DNA of 6,314 nt, from positions 1 to 6,314 of the forward strand of contig JAFBAJ010000490.1 of assembly GCA_019247865.1 (NCBI GenBank). The letters run 5' to 3'. Below, piece by piece: positions 5,466-6,314 of this stretch. The notes under the pieces are model-generated. The model had not been told where the DNA came from, ran no database searches, and was given only the letters and a program-made list of their open reading frames with translations. Numbering within the stretch: position 1 is the stretch's first letter; every line of letters begins with the position of its first letter. This DNA comes from Acidobacteriota bacterium (GTDB lineage Bacteria > Acidobacteriota > Blastocatellia > Pyrinomonadales > Pyrinomonadaceae). Both the position numbers and the translations under genes were made by a program.

Positions 5466-6314
5466 GTGACGCTTGAGCAGACGTGGGCGGGCAGCCTCAT
5501 CTTCTTGACGCTGTGCCTCGCGCTCATTCTGACGACGCTCGCCTTCGGCGCGGTGGATTACTGGACGCTCGCCACTTTTCAGGCGAGCGCGGCCTTCATC
5601 GTCATCTGCTGGGCGGCCGATGCCTGGCGCACGGGCGTCCTGCGCCTGAGCGGGAACCGGCTGCAATGGCCGCTCCTCGGCCTGATCCTGCTCGGCTTTC
5701 TGCAGGTCTTGCCGTTCGGGAGCGCGGGCGATGCTGGCGGCGCGCTGGCGGGAGGCATCAGCCGCACGCTCTCGCTCGATCCGTATGCGACGCGGCTCGT
5801 GCTGATTCAGCTCTCTGCGCTCTTCATCTATTTCGCGGCGCTGCTGGCCTACACGGACAGTCCCGGACGCCTGCGCACCATCGTCCGCACGATCATCATC
5901 TTCGGCTTCGTGCTGGCCTTCATCGCGGTCATTCAGGCGCTCATCAGCCCGACGCGCATCTACGGCCTCCGCGAGCCGCGCCTGGCCGTCCCCTTCGGCC
6001 CCTTCGTCAATCGCCACAATTTTGCGTCTTACATGGAGATGACGCTGGCCCTGCCGCTCGGCCTGATGTTTGCGGGCGCGGTTGAGAGAGAGAAGCGCCT
6101 GCTCTATCTGACGGCCATCGCGCTGATGGGCGTGGCGCTCCTGATGAGCGGCTCGCGCGGCGGCATGATTAGCCTCGTGGCGATGATCTTCTTTCTCGTC
6201 GCGCTGAGCGGCTTCAGCACGAAGGTCGAAGGCATGACGAGCGAGACCGCGGCGCGCACGCGAGCCATCGCGCTCCGCGTGGGGCTCGGCTTCACGCTGC
6301 TCCTGGCACTGGTC
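5466..6314 (+). CDS. O-antigen ligase / polymerase-like (Wzy_C) membrane protein, 3'-truncated by window
   Basis: This frame is open from upstream of 5370 to the last base with no stop; 283 residues are visible from GTG 5466. It is strongly hydrophobic, with membrane segments at about 10-30, 36-52, 67-84, 111-129, 139-160, 187-203, 212-228 and 234-248. Two landmarks of the O-antigen ligase/Wzy superfamily are present: FGPFVNRHNFASYMEM (177-192) and LLMSGSRGGM (225-234), which normally precede the large periplasmic loop carrying catalytic residues, here beyond the window. Such proteins join or polymerise undecaprenyl-linked glycans at the periplasmic face of the inner membrane; WaaL, Wzy and protein-glycosylating PglL types cannot be separated from this half. 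The start is uncertain. GTG 5466 lies 13 bases after the upstream stop but lacks a well-spaced Shine-Dalgarno sequence. ATG 5370 would add 32 polar residues and overlap the TPR gene by 83 bases. Close coupling with the TPR gene suggests one operon. Confidence 0.87.
   Translation, partial: MTLEQTWAGSLIFLTLCLALILTTLAFGAVDYWTLATFQASAAFIVICWAADAWRTGVLRLSGNRLQWPLLGLILLGFLQVLPFGSAGDAGGALAGGISRTLSLDPYATRLVLIQLSALFIYFAALLAYTDSPGRLRTIVRTIIIFGFVLAFIAVIQALISPTRIYGLREPRLAVPFGPFVNRHNFASYMEMTLALPLGLMFAGAVEREKRLLYLTAIALMGVALLMSGSRGGMISLVAMIFFLVALSGFSTKVEGMTSETAARTRAIALRVGLGFTLLLALV

Noticed and set aside
5379..6017. 212-codon minus-strand open frame opposite the ligase
   Set aside because: Charged low-complexity translation (Arg, Glu, Asp, Gln) typical of the antisense of a hydrophobic GC-rich gene.
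5483..6085. 200-codon + strand open frame inside the ligase region
   Set aside because: Its translation is Arg/His/Pro-rich with no membrane pattern. The overlapping frame starting at 5466 or 5370 encodes a coherent membrane protein with Wzy_C motifs and stays open to the window end.

Overview
The window is a GC-rich stretch (roughly 60% or more by eye) with five protein-coding genes, all on the + strand and tightly packed, and two non-coding gaps of 110 and 197 bases. It looks like a chromosomal segment of a Gram-negative, environmental bacterium. An RND efflux subunit and an O-antigen ligase-type protein both imply an outer membrane. The family mix and the spacer palindromes remind me of Acidobacteriota (Blastocatellia-like) genomes, but that is an impression from memory and the sequence does not prove it.

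Layout. (1) 1-1296: C-terminal part of an RND inner-membrane efflux transporter whose 5' end lies outside the window. (2) 1312-2655: a membrane-bound class III nucleotide cyclase (six predicted membrane helices plus catalytic domain), 15 bases after the pump and preceded by a strong Shine-Dalgarno sequence. These two are probably co-transcribed. (3) 2656-2765: a spacer filled mostly by a long palindrome. (4) 2766-3896: a PLP-dependent DegT/DnrJ/EryC1/StrS-type sugar aminotransferase. (5) 3897-4093: a spacer with a second, roughly 100-base palindrome of related sequence. (6) 4094-5452: a membrane-anchored TPR protein with a C-terminal carbohydrate-binding-like beta-sandwich. (7) 5466 (or 5370) to the window end: the N-terminal part of an O-antigen ligase/polymerase-like (Wzy_C) membrane protein, which runs off the 3' edge.

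How they fit together. Genes 4-7 look like the edge of a surface-polysaccharide locus. The aminotransferase would make an amino-sugar nucleotide, the Wzy/WaaL-like protein would polymerise or ligate glycan, and the TPR/beta-sandwich protein could act as an envelope-side partner. The pump-cyclase pair upstream appears to be a separate unit: export coupled by co-transcription to a cyclic-nucleotide signalling enzyme.

I found no tRNA, rRNA, CRISPR array, transposase or clear new defence-like system. The least-explained items are the two related palindromes flanking the aminotransferase gene, the pump-cyclase pairing, and the TPR-glycan-binding fusion next to the ligase.
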